Shown: in pieces, positions 33,152-43,119 of the stretch | Layout: each line of letters begins with the position of its first letter | Numbering within the stretch: position 1 is the first letter of the stretch | Origin: Crithidia expoeki | Lineage: Eukaryota; Euglenozoa; Kinetoplastea; Trypanosomatida; Trypanosomatidae | Direction: 5' to 3' | DNA length: 64,000 nucleotides | NCBI GenBank assembly: GCA_900240875.1 | Contig: OESE01000198.1 | Location: 186,001 to 250,000, forward strand | Made by a program: the position numbers and the translations under genes | The notes under the pieces: model-generated | Seen by the model: the letters and a program-made list of their open reading frames with translations, nothing else | Databases searched by the model: none | What the model was told of the DNA's origin: nothing

Positions 33152-35996
33152 GGTCAACGTGTTTTACGTCGCCAAAGCACTGGAATGATAAGTTAAAAAG
33201 GGAGAGTAGTCACTAACTAGGTAAAGCACAAGAAAGCAAAAAGACAATCAAGTGGGTGTTTTCGTTTTCCTCAAAGGACACTCACACTCAGCAACAACAA
33301 CAAAGGAAGAGCACCGCGGTGGACTCACGTGAAAATGTGTAGACGGCAAAAATGAAAGGTACTGACACTAGCTTGCAGTGTTGTGCTTTTTCCCGCGTGT
33401 ATGTGTGTCTGCGAGCCCTATACCGCGACTTGCAGACACTAGGCAACAGGCTTAAATCAGAAGTGGAGAAGAAAGCCGACAGCTAGCTTCTGAAGTTGTG
33501 GGTCAGTGACAACCAAGTCAGACTGCTGCTATCCCAAAAAAAAAAAAAAATATAAAAAAAATAAAAAAAATAAAAAAAAAAAAAATATATATATATATAT
33601 TTTGAAAGTCAACAGCAGATTACCTTCTACGATGTACTCTGTGCACACAACAAGGAGCTTCGTCACTAAATATCCTTTAAGAGTATGTGTTTTCACTTTG
33701 CTTTTGTGTTGTCCGGTTCAAGTTCCTTCACGTATACCGTTCGGTGGCTTTTCGCGACGCAAGGCTTTTAAATGACTAGTGTTTTCTTCGGGTTTAAACG
33801 TCCTTTTCGTTTTGCTGTTTCGAGACAAGACAGTAAGTGCTTTTCCCGTTGTCAAGCAACAGTACGAAAAGCACTGCTTGTTGATTCAGCGCAGGTGGTA
33901 AAGGAAATGCGACAAGGAGGTGAAGAAATAACTGAAAGCAAAGATGCACACGGAAGTGTTGAATAGACGCGCCAGTGTAAAGACCGCGATTAGTAGTGAA
34001 AGAAGCAGGACTCTCTTTACAGTATCGCATATTTTAGTTTGGTTCACCGGGCAGCCGGTCTTCGAGGTTACTTCGACCAAAGCTTGAAATACTGCGCATG
34101 AAAAAGCCGGTCATCAACGAGTTACGTGCTCTTTGGTCTTCGGAAATGTGACGCCGTTTAAAGGAAAACGTAAAGGCAGAGAACTCTTATACTTTCTAAA
34201 ATAAAAAAAAAAGGATTTCCTCTTCGTGAATTACTGCCACGCACCGTGATGTTTTGCGACGCCTCAGGAAACACAAACACAGGAAAACCCCCCCCCGTGT
34301 CATTTTTTTAGATCCCCTCCGTTTTGTTTTCAAAACAAAACGGAGGGGATCTAAAAAACTCAACAGCAGAACAAAAAAAAAAAAAAATCGTGTTTCTCCG
34401 CCTCCCTACGCGGCAATCTATTTCAGAAGCATCTATTTTAGCTTCCGCCCGTCTACTTAAAGAAATAAAAAGGGAAATGTCCCCGTTGCACGGTGAGAGG
34501 ATCGAATACACAGTAATGAGCGCGGGCAAAAAGCAAAAGGAAATCCGTACAGAGTTTTGAAAGAGCTGCTAGTATTAAAGGGGGAAAAAAAAACGAAGAA
34601 ACCAGAGGGATAGTGTCGCATACAAAATCAAGACAAAGGGTGAGCAAACGTCAAGCGCATAAAAGATTTGGTGGCTTTTAACCGCTCCGCAACATGTCTT
34701 TGCCCATTGTTTTATGTTTCCTTAAATAGAAGGAACGTGATCGGCCACGTTGAAACACAGTGGTAGGGTAAAAACAGTATAAAGGAGTTCCGGCTGTCTT
34801 CTGGCTTGGTTTCGACAAAAGCGAGGCGACAAAGGCCCTCTACACACGTGTGGCAACCGTCACCAGACAAACCTTCTAAAACCGTGCAGTTTACCGCACG
34901 GTGTAAAAGGAAAAAGCAGCATGTTGCACCTAAGCGAATATTCCAACGCGCCCCCAACCACTTTCAACGCCAAAACATGAAGAAAAACTGAAAAAAATGC
35001 CAAAAGCGATCATATGAGTGACACGGAAATGCAGAAGGCAAGAGCAAGTTGTTACTGTTAATAGAACGCACGATACTAACAGGAGAACAGGAAAGCACTC
35101 GGAAAAACAAGCGTCTTCTTGTGTGTACTTATGAATCGCCACCACTACACTGATCATCACACAAACCGAGAAACCCGAAAAAACTCTACCCTCGCTAAAA
35201 AAAAAAAGAAATATAACATGCAAAAATCAGATGATAGCAACAGAGGAGAGCAAGGTACTCGGCATCTTCGAAAGAGCAAACAAACCCAGGGTCTCACGGA
35301 CACACAGTAAGAGAGGAGAGCTTTCATTAAGAAAGACGGAGAAACAAGTACGCCAAACCTTTTTAACTTAGTTGCGAACGCACGCGTTAGGGTATCGGAG
35401 AAAAGGCAGGACGAAGCCACACAAAAAAAAAAGTGGTTTCATAGGAAAACGCGAAGCAAACAGCAAAGGGGAAACACGAGGTGAGAAGGAAAGAAACTGC
35501 GGAAGCTGACACCGAGTTAACACCGCAGAGGATACAAAGGAAAGGAAAATTTGAGCTTTTCCTTGGAGAAGAGAAACGAGCATTGGGCAAAAAAAAAAGA
35601 AGAGAAGTATGCAAAAACAAAACACAACTACACAGTACTCAAGCTGAGCTGCGCGCAGTCGGAAAGGCAAGAATAGAATTCAGAAAAAAAAGAGCAAAAG
35701 AAAAAAGATAGGAGGAGCGCCTACTGAGCGCCTTCAAATAGCAAGCAAATCAAACACGCTCAACGACCATTGTTCCCGACCCGCACCTGCACTCCCTAGA
35801 AAGTCGCAGCGGTAGACAAAGGTTGGTTTAAGGCCGAGAACTTCAACTACTTGTTCAGCACCAAAGCAGATAGGCTGGCTTTAACGCTCGTTCAGCTGCA
35901 TGTTTCCACTCCTCCCGCAGTCATCTGAGAGGTAATTTGAAAGGTGTCATCGTCCTAAATGTACGTCGTTTCTGCCCGCGTGGTGTTCCCCCTCCA
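33152..35996. other. Intergenic region with a perfect palindrome
   Basis: No supported gene in 2.8 kb. It has a strongly A/T-biased tract at 33537-33603 (A runs interrupted by T, then (AT)n) and the 55-bp palindrome at 34304-34358 listed separately. The plus strand is purine-rich at about 35445-35710, giving pyrimidine-rich open frames on the minus strand that I do not accept as genes. Confidence 0.55.
34304..34358. repeat. Perfect 55-bp palindrome (27-nt arms, one central base)
   Basis: Reading outward from position 34331, 27 consecutive positions on each side are complementary. The arms begin with TTTTTTAGATCCCCTCC, and the match stops at 34303/34359. There is no spacer apart from the central base. 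It lies in an intergenic region 1.6 kb upstream of the tandem-family member at 35997-37031 counted from that gene's 3' side, and 1.15 kb before the ankyrin gene's start. It could form a cruciform in DNA or a stem in RNA. Confidence 0.9.
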
Positions 35997-37031
35997 TTAA
36001 AGGGGAGCCGTGCCATGGATATTCGCGTTGTTTGCAGGCTGGTTCGTTTGCTGATAGTATCCCTGCTGATACTGGTTATTGTTGTTCGGAGGGTTATTGT
36101 AATACTGCGGCTGGGCCAGCGCCGGATCACCGCTGTAGTTGTAGTAAGCTGGCTGCGCCACCGGGTAGCCGTTGACCAGCTGATTTGGCGGCGTTCCATA
36201 CGAGTTTGGCACGCCGGGCGAGCCCTGGTTATAATTCTGATTGTAACCCTGGTAGCCACCCTGCTGAGGCAGCGGGTTCGGATAGTATGGCTGCTGTTGT
36301 TGCTGCTGCTGCATCTGCTGTTGCTGCATCTGCTGTTGCTCGTACTTCTCTCGTCGTCTTTTTTCCTCGGCTGCATCAGCAGCCTGTGTGACGCAGCAGG
36401 CAACGCAGCAAGCACACAACGCAGCGCACAAACCAATGCACAACGCATCACCAGCGTCAAAATCACCGTACTCATTCTCGCGTGCGTACAGCAATACCAG
36501 CGTCATCTCCGGCTCCGCGGCTGTGGCAGCGACACCATCAGCCAGCAACTCCCTTCCAGACAACTGCAGCATACCCTCACACGACAGCACCTCCTGCAGT
36601 GTCGCGTTGTCAGGCAGCGCCACCAGCGTCGTGGCACCCTCATCCTCCGCCGCCGTCTCCCTCATCGCGAAGAACTGCGCAGCCGCCAGCGTCTCGCGTG
36701 CGCCCCTCTTCATCTTCCTCTGCGCCGCCCTCTCGCCGTTCGACCCGTCTACCGCGGTGGTAGTCAAGGACGCCTCCGCCTCCTGCGACGCCAGGAAGCT
36801 GCGCAGCAAGTGCACCGTGGTGTACGGCGAAACGCGCAACCGCGTCCCGCCAAGCTTGCGCAGTGCCTGCACCGCAGCAGTCGTCGACGACGGCGACGAC
36901 GATCGCACCGCCTCCTCCAGCGTCGCCTGCGCGCTGGTCGTCGCCTCCACACAGAGCACGGCGACGAGAGCCTCGCCGGGTCCCGACAGCGCACCCGCCA
37001 GCATCCCCTCCATCTCACGGCCGTCGGACAT
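35997..37031 (-). CDS. Tandem family member T5: shared domain, Cys-rich segment, Q/N/Y-rich tail
   Basis: A 344-residue protein of a family I do not recognise. The ATG at 37031 (MSDGREMEGMLAG) is chosen because base identity with member T4 begins exactly there and the upstream frame lacks another ATG. Residues 1-188 form the shared domain with the family blocks LVAVLCVEA, FFAMRE, LVALPDNATLQEVLSCEG and TLVLLYAREN. Next is a Cys-rich hydrophobic stretch (LCIGLCAALCACCVACCV), which could be a membrane span or palmitoylated anchor. A basic EEKRRREKYE follows, then a tail of about 110 residues made almost only of Q, N, P, Y and G (NSYGTPPN, PQYYNNPP). The first 569 bp of the coding strand (36463-37031) are identical to 39363-39931. 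Function unknown. A membrane-anchored protein with a disordered, prion-like tail is the inference. Confidence 0.85.
   Translation of the reverse strand: MSDGREMEGMLAGALSGPGEALVAVLCVEATTSAQATLEEAVRSSSPSSTTAAVQALRKLGGTRLRVSPYTTVHLLRSFLASQEAEASLTTTAVDGSNGERAAQRKMKRGARETLAAAQFFAMRETAAEDEGATTLVALPDNATLQEVLSCEGMLQLSGRELLADGVAATAAEPEMTLVLLYARENEYGDFDAGDALCIGLCAALCACCVACCVTQAADAAEEKRRREKYEQQQMQQQQMQQQQQQQPYYPNPLPQQGGYQGYNQNYNQGSPGVPNSYGTPPNQLVNGYPVAQPAYYNYSGDPALAQPQYYNNPPNNNNQYQQGYYQQTNQPANNANIHGTAPL
36463..37031 (-). repeat. 569-bp identical segment, copy in T5
   Basis: Compared line by line with 39363-39931: every base is the same at a constant offset of 2900. Identity starts at the ATG and stops within codon 188. 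The flanks diverge at once on both sides. Confidence 0.93.
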
Positions 37032-38380
37032 TGCGCGAGACGTGCACTCGAAGACAGTGTTTTTTTTTTTAGAAGTAAAAAAGGGGGAAAAGTAGTGAAG
37101 TAGCAACTAAAGTGAATCAATCGAGCACGCTGCCTTCAAGTAAAGAGGCGTAAATCACGTTCGAATCGCCGTGGCGTGTGTAATCAGCGAATGAGCTGCT
37201 CCACCTATTTTTTTTTCTTTTTGGGAAGGGCGCTCGATTGAATGCTGGGGTGTATTTGATTGCAGTAAAAAAGAAAAAGTGTGGGTGATAGGTGGAAAGC
37301 AACGGAACGCAGTACTTAGTGGGCTAAAATGGAGAAGCATCATGTTTCCGCGTGTACGGCTGGATCAAGTTTTCGTGTTGCGAGTTTTTTCTTTCTGAAA
37401 GACGATTAGAAAAGAGCAAAAAGCACTCCTCCTTTCACCGCTCAACAGCGTCTGCTACGATTCAGAAGACTTGTGAAGCCCTACCTCCAAGCTTAGAAAA
37501 GCACCTTGCATTTATTCCCAGAACATCGCTGCCTGACAGTTGTGCGTGTAGTAAGAACGACCACCTGTAAAGAGAAGACATGTGTTTTGAAAAACAAAAG
37601 AAATTGGTTGAACCCCCCATCCGATCCTGCCGTGGGAGCATGCTGGTGACTCTGCTGCTGAAACGCCGTGAAAGCAACGCGTCAGAGGAGGGAAAACAAG
37701 TCGAAGCGCAGTGCCACATAAAAAAAAAACTGGTAAAACGGAAGGGGATCGTCCTGATAGTGTTAAGAGACCATGTTGGAAGCAAACAAGCAAGACTAAA
37801 AAGAATTTAAGAGTCTCCTAAACAAAAACGGGGTAAGCGCGAGTTCCACTACGTCTTGGTACTGCAACTGTAAGAGGAAAACTCGCAAGAACAAAGAAAG
37901 AGCCGCAGCATCTGTTGTCTCGGCAACCCGCGAAGCGCTGCCTACTTTTTCGAGCGGTTTCCCTGCAGCCCAATTAACAGCCCAACGATACGCCCCAGTA
38001 CGTGAAGAAGCATCAGCAACTAAGGCAGAAGTGGCACGAAAGAAAGCAATGGCAAGAGAAAGTCAAACAAAACCCGTAGACTTGCCCTCCGCATCGCGGA
38101 AATAACATTAGCAGTGGTAATAGCAACAACTGCAATAAATGAAGGGAGTCAGCAGCGGATACCTTGAAGAGCAGCACGGTGCGAACGAGGAGCTCAAAAC
38201 CAATTGCGTTGAAAAACAGGAGTAAAAAAGAAACACCAAAAGGGCGCTTGATCGTAGGCCGACCTCAAAAAACAAAAATAGGAAACGCTGAACACAGGAA
38301 GAAATAGTCGACATCCTCACGTCAACTTAAACTGCCGTGTCGCGTTTATTTTTCTCTTTTTCTTCAAACGCAAGAAGTCA
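37032..38380. other. Intergenic region between T5 and T4, no gene seen
   Basis: 1.35 kb with no coding signal and no visible remnant of a further family member. T/A homopolymer runs occur near 37061-37070 and 37208-37220. Confidence 0.55.
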
Positions 38381-39931
38381 CTACACTGTTTTGTCATTCC
38401 TCTCGTCGCCTTTCGGATGGTCCGCGTGCCCACCTGTCGGGTCACCAAACACTTTCTCTTCAGTGGTGCTGATGGGACTCCAACTCCAGCTCGGGGCCAC
38501 GTCATTAACTGGTGGGAAGCCGCCGTACTGCGGTTGCGGATCCACGTGCCGCAACATTGCTGCCGCACCATCGCCACCGTCACTGCTGGATGCCGCATTT
38601 CCTGACTTGACCGGCAGGCAGCTCGTGTTATCGAAGTCCGATGCTGCTGCTGCTCCTCCTTCCTTCTTCTCACACGTGGAGCCGTCCACAGCCGTCACTG
38701 CCTTCCCGGTGGTGCTCGACGGATCTGCTTTGAAAGCCAGGCAATTGCCAGTGTGATAGTCTTCTTTCACGTCGTCGTTGATGAAAGACGGGTACAACGC
38801 GGGTGGCAAACTCTGCAGGGAATCGGCCGGAGGGGGAGGCGAGAACGACGACGCAGGAACTGCAGGTGGTTGCAGAGAGGATGACGCTGAACACGACGGG
38901 GCGGCGCGAGCCGTCGGTGGTGGTGCTGCGTGGTACATATACGCGTTCGGCTGATTCACGACATACCCGTTCGCGGGTTGCTGCTGTTGATGCGGCGCCG
39001 ATGGCGGTTGCTGTTGGAGTAGTGGCGGCGTCGGGGCGCCGTAGCCGTTCGGCAACCCCGGTCCTTGATAATAGGGCAGTTGACCCGGCGGTACTCCAGG
39101 TGCGTAATTGGACGCGAAGCCTGGAGGTGGTGGCGGCTGCGAAGGACTGTAATTCTCTGAAGTTTGCTGCTGTTGTGAGGTTTGGTAGTACTGCATCTGC
39201 TGCTGCTGCATATGCTGTTGCGGCTGCTCTTCCTGTTTCCGAGCTTTCTCTTTCTGTGCCCTTCGATGCTCATTGACGGTCTTTACGGTTTCGCGGATGC
39301 ACATGTTGGCGAGCCATGCTCCAATCGCAGCGCAAAACCCAAAGATGCAGGCATCGATCATGTCACCGTACTCATTCTCGCGTGCGTACAGCAATACCAG
39401 CGTCATCTCCGGCTCCGCGGCTGTGGCAGCGACACCATCAGCCAGCAACTCCCTTCCAGACAACTGCAGCATACCCTCACACGACAGCACCTCCTGCAGT
39501 GTCGCGTTGTCAGGCAGCGCCACCAGCGTCGTGGCACCCTCATCCTCCGCCGCCGTCTCCCTCATCGCGAAGAACTGCGCAGCCGCCAGCGTCTCGCGTG
39601 CGCCCCTCTTCATCTTCCTCTGCGCCGCCCTCTCGCCGTTCGACCCGTCTACCGCGGTGGTAGTCAAGGACGCCTCCGCCTCCTGCGACGCCAGGAAGCT
39701 GCGCAGCAAGTGCACCGTGGTGTACGGCGAAACGCGCAACCGCGTCCCGCCAAGCTTGCGCAGTGCCTGCACCGCAGCAGTCGTCGACGACGGCGACGAC
39801 GATCGCACCGCCTCCTCCAGCGTCGCCTGCGCGCTGGTCGTCGCCTCCACACAGAGCACGGCGACGAGAGCCTCGCCGGGTCCCGACAGCGCACCCGCCA
39901 GCATCCCCTCCATCTCACGGCCGTCGGACAT
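38381..39931 (-). CDS. Tandem family member T4: same N-terminal domain as T5, different long tail
   Basis: A 516-residue protein from an ATG at 39931. Residues 1-188 are identical to T5 at the DNA level. After YARENEYGD the sequence changes completely. A hydrophobic segment with fewer Cys follows (MIDACIFGFCAAIGAWLANM), then a charged stretch (NEHRRAQKEKARKQEE). Next is a Q/P/Y-rich tail with a form of the family motif (NGYGAPTPP) and a poly-Pro part. A C-terminal region of about 130 residues is more mixed and acidic (DDVKEDYHTGNC) and is absent from the other members. The plan of domain, anchor and low-complexity tail is thus kept although the second half is not alignable. Function unknown. 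Confidence 0.85.
   Translation of the reverse strand: MSDGREMEGMLAGALSGPGEALVAVLCVEATTSAQATLEEAVRSSSPSSTTAAVQALRKLGGTRLRVSPYTTVHLLRSFLASQEAEASLTTTAVDGSNGERAAQRKMKRGARETLAAAQFFAMRETAAEDEGATTLVALPDNATLQEVLSCEGMLQLSGRELLADGVAATAAEPEMTLVLLYARENEYGDMIDACIFGFCAAIGAWLANMCIRETVKTVNEHRRAQKEKARKQEEQPQQHMQQQQMQYYQTSQQQQTSENYSPSQPPPPPGFASNYAPGVPPGQLPYYQGPGLPNGYGAPTPPLLQQQPPSAPHQQQQPANGYVVNQPNAYMYHAAPPPTARAAPSCSASSSLQPPAVPASSFSPPPPADSLQSLPPALYPSFINDDVKEDYHTGNCLAFKADPSSTTGKAVTAVDGSTCEKKEGGAAAASDFDNTSCLPVKSGNAASSSDGGDGAAAMLRHVDPQPQYGGFPPVNDVAPSWSWSPISTTEEKVFGDPTGGHADHPKGDERNDKTV
39363..39931 (-). repeat. 569-bp identical segment, copy in T4
   Basis: Partner of 36463-37031, with no mismatch seen. The right end coincides with the ATG of T4. 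Confidence 0.93.
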
Positions 39932-41026
39932 ATTGTGTGCAACCTATCCGCTAGGGGGGGAGGGGGTAACAGTGATGTTTATGTACGTCAAGTGTGTGTG
40001 ACAACCTTTTTTCGGTGAAGGCAAAGTGCAAATAACAAGAGCCCGTCAAGATAGCAGTTATGAAGGAGCGCTACGAGGCTGGGGGCAAATCGTCAGAGGC
40101 GGTGGTGCACCCGTGTCTCCCTTAAAATCGATGGGATGGATGCTTGAAAAACTCGTATTTTACAAGCAGCTTTACTTGTAGTCAAGTATTTAACGTGGGT
40201 GAAGAAACCCGTCTTGCGTTAGAATAAACCGGATCGAATTGAACAGCTGTTTTCCTTCGCGATAAGCTCTTGTGCCTTTGCAGAGTTCTCCTGAGCGTAG
40301 CGGGAGTAGAAGGTGTTACGCAGGGAAGAGCACACACACACACACATATATATATGGCGTAGAGCCAAAGACAATATCGTCAAGGGGAACGGGACAGAAC
40401 GAAAGGAAAAGATATTTAAAAATACGAAGTCACGACAGTGAGCAGGTATGCAGTTAAACGAAAAATGAAAACAGCAACAGGTACTTATCCGGCGTCAAAG
40501 AAACGATGCCGTCATGTGGGAGGAAACCGTGCCTACTCCCACACGCCTGATTATCACCTTCTCCTACAGCGAAAGACGAAGACGCCCGAAACACTAAGGC
40601 CGATATCTACCAAAAGGTGGCATACAGTTAGATGAATTACATACGCCAGTACCGTTTTGTTCAAGACGCATGGGTCTGAAAGGAGAAATCAGTTCCACAT
40701 GAAAAGGAAGTAAGATCAAATGACCTTTATAATGAAGAAGATACGAGTGAAGTTAGAAAACTCACTCGAGGCTGCAGAATCAGCAGTACGACGAGCAAGG
40801 GGGAGTTTCCTTGCTCGCATTTAAGACCAAGAAGTAAATGCGATCACACGTCGAAAGTAAAACCAAACGACTCAGGTTACAACAACAAAAACAAAGGTGA
40901 ATAATCTGCACAGAACAACATAAAGACAATCTACATTCGCACGGCGTCTCCAACTACATTATAGCTTATTTCGCGTCAGTGCAGCTTGAAGTTGGCGACG
41001 GGGCAAAGCACCTCAATGCTTTCCGA
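39932..41026. other. Intergenic region between T4 and T3, no gene seen
   Basis: 1.1 kb. A short (CA)n and (TA)n tract lies near 40331-40355. No coding signal on either strand. Confidence 0.55.
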
Positions 41027-42250
41027 CTACAACGGAGTCGGACCTGGCAGTTGGCCCCCTGTGATGTTGCCCCCATTGTTGGCGCCGTAGTTCGGTTGCG
41101 GCGGCTGTTGATATGGGTTCTGTTGCTGATAGGGATTCTGCTGCTGAAAGGGATTCTGCTGCTGATAGGGGTTCTGTTGTTGATAGGGATTCTGCTGCTG
41201 ATAGGGGTTGTTCGGATTCGTGTTCGGTGGTGTACCGTATCCATTGGCACAAGCGTTGTTGTTATAATTTGAATTGTTGTTGTTGCTGTAATCCGGAATG
41301 CCGCTATTGTTGTAGTTTGGTTTTCCACCATTGGCGTTTCCCGATTGTTGTTGTTTTTTCGCCGCACTCACGCAGCAGCAGATACTCGCGGCAATGCAAG
41401 CACAAATAGCCACACAGCACCCAATTAGCAGCATATCCGAACCCTCAAGGCCGAAGCAGGAATCGCGGGTGTAGAGCAGCACGATGGTGCGTGGTGCGGT
41501 AGCAGTGGCACCAGCGCCCTCTACACGTCCACACTGCCGCGTCTCCTTCAATCCATCGTCAAGAGCAGCTGTAGTACACTCATCCTCTTCGACAGCAAGA
41601 GCGAGCACCGTGCTGTCGGATTCTAGAGCAGAGAGTTCAACGGACCCGTTGAGTGGAATGAGCAGGTCGGTGGACATTTCCCGAGTGACTATTACAGGTC
41701 CGTCCACGCCGTCCACCACTACCGTGGGGTCACGCAGGGCGAACATGTGCAATGTGGACGATGCCTCTGTGCCACTACTGCTGCCCCCGTCAATCCGCAC
41801 GCGTCCCATCACGGCTTCGCGCAGCAGAAAGGATTTCAGAGTGTTCAGGGAGGTCGAGCCAGGTGCGTTAAGCAGCACACCATGGCTAGTCTTCGCAACG
41901 CGTTGAAAGGCAGCTGCGCGGGTTGCCGTGGGGGTCTCCAGCACTCGTCGCAGCTGCAAGAGGCTTTGTTTCGATACATCAAGGCAGAACACGGACACAA
42001 TCGTTGAATCAGCAATAGAGGTGGCAGCATCAGGACCAACACCAGCAATAGTAGTATAGGCAGCCCTAGCTACACCCAACGGCTGTGTTGGAGGTATCGG
42101 CCCACACAGCATGGCTTCCATCTCTACGCAAGAAGCCGAGAAGCCTTTGTGAGACGATGTTAAAGAGTTGTTTCCAGCAGCAGGGGTATGGGTGACGGCT
42201 GTGTGGTGCTCGCCGACGGCGCCGTCCACAGAAGAGGCGGCTTGACCCAT
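41027..42250 (-). CDS. Tandem family member T3: N-myristoylation motif, Cys-rich anchor, NPYQQQ repeats
   Basis: A 407-residue protein. The ATG at 42250 gives MGQAASSV, a good N-myristoylation consensus (Gly2, Ser6), and is preferred to upstream non-ATG codons. It diverges from T4/T5 but keeps the family blocks: VEMEAMLCGPI (compare MEGMLAGAL), IVSVFCLDV, LHMFALRD, LLIPLNGSVELSALES and IVLLYTRDS. The Cys-rich hydrophobic stretch follows (LLIGCCVAICACIAASICCC). The tail is Asn-rich with NGYGTPPN, then six tandem hexapeptides NPYQQQ (one reads NPFQQQ) encoded by 18-bp repeats at about 41105-41212. Myristate plus clustered Cys suggests dual lipid anchoring to a cytoplasmic membrane face. NPF/NPY tripeptides are known ligands of EH-domain endocytic proteins in other eukaryotes; relevance here is inference. 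Confidence 0.85.
   Translation of the reverse strand: MGQAASSVDGAVGEHHTAVTHTPAAGNNSLTSSHKGFSASCVEMEAMLCGPIPPTQPLGVARAAYTTIAGVGPDAATSIADSTIVSVFCLDVSKQSLLQLRRVLETPTATRAAAFQRVAKTSHGVLLNAPGSTSLNTLKSFLLREAVMGRVRIDGGSSSGTEASSTLHMFALRDPTVVVDGVDGPVIVTREMSTDLLIPLNGSVELSALESDSTVLALAVEEDECTTAALDDGLKETRQCGRVEGAGATATAPRTIVLLYTRDSCFGLEGSDMLLIGCCVAICACIAASICCCVSAAKKQQQSGNANGGKPNYNNSGIPDYSNNNNSNYNNNACANGYGTPPNTNPNNPYQQQNPYQQQNPYQQQNPFQQQNPYQQQNPYQQPPQPNYGANNGGNITGGQLPGPTPL
41105..41212 (-). repeat. 18-bp tandem repeat coding for NPYQQQ (x6)
   Basis: Six consecutive copies of an 18-bp unit in frame within T3. Units differ by a few bases (alternative Gln and Tyr codons, and one Tyr-to-Phe change), so the array is older than a simple recent slippage product. 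Confidence 0.85.
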
Positions 42251-43119
42251 TCGTGCTCGTTGGTCAAAGCGATGAAGGAAAAATGTGAGACACGAATTGG
42301 ATGAAGATGTCAATGAGCAAGGGCGCACAACCTGCTTCTTTGTGCTATTTTTCGATGTCGCTGCGGTGTAAAGGAATCGGCGGTGATGAAGTAGACAGAA
42401 CGGAGGATGCCCAAAGAGAGAAACCACTGTTACCTACGAATACATCGGCTGAAAAGCCAAAGGAGAGAAATGAAAGCTACACCCACAGCAAATGGCGGGC
42501 TCCTGTTTTGTTTGCCGTATTGATACAAAACATGCTGCACAACACCTATCGATTGTTGTCCTGGAGCGCCGTTAAAACGTTCCAACATGGTTGCCGGACG
42601 CGCAAGTGCGGCGGGTCGGCATTTGACTCGTTAGCTTTGCGAGGTGCGAAGACCACAGACCAGCTTCCTTACGTGAGCAAAAAAAAAAACGCAGGAAAAC
42701 ACAAAAGCGCAGACACCCAGTTACAAGAAGAACGGAAGAAGAGGAGATACACAGAAACCCCCCATGAGATATGAAAGGGGGAATCTCGAGAAACACGATG
42801 TGTTCGCGAGGCCAAGTCAAGGTAACAAAGACAATTAGAGAAAGAAAAGGGCAGAGAACAGCAAGGATGAATGTTAGAGGTCCCCCTCCGCTCCGTTTGC
42901 GCTTTTTAAAGCGCTCAAAAAGAGCAACGCTTATCACCCACTAAAGTGAGCAAAGAGCAAGCAACGGTAGAAACAAGAGAGTAGAGGAGGCTGCGGGCAT
43001 AGAAGAACAAATAAAAAAAAGGCGGCAAACGAAGAAGCGAAACAAAAGACGGTGAAGGGTTAAACAGATTCACTCGAATTACTCTTTGGCACAGCAAAAG
43101 AAATAGAAATGATCGTTCT
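42251..43119. other. Intergenic region between T3 and T2, no gene seen
   Basis: About 870 nt without a convincing frame. The plus strand has a purine-rich stretch near 42680-42760. It should hold the T3 leader and the downstream flank of the decayed copy T2. Confidence 0.5.

Noticed and set aside
35937-37103. Long plus-strand open frames antisense to T5 (and similarly 39182-40018 antisense to T4)
   Set aside because: They mirror the minus-strand genes, arise from the GC-rich codon bias, contain Arg/His-rich translations with no motif, and run against the transcription direction.
41105-41212. CRISPR-like array
   Set aside because: Direct 18-bp units without spacers, in frame within a protein-coding gene; a coding minisatellite.
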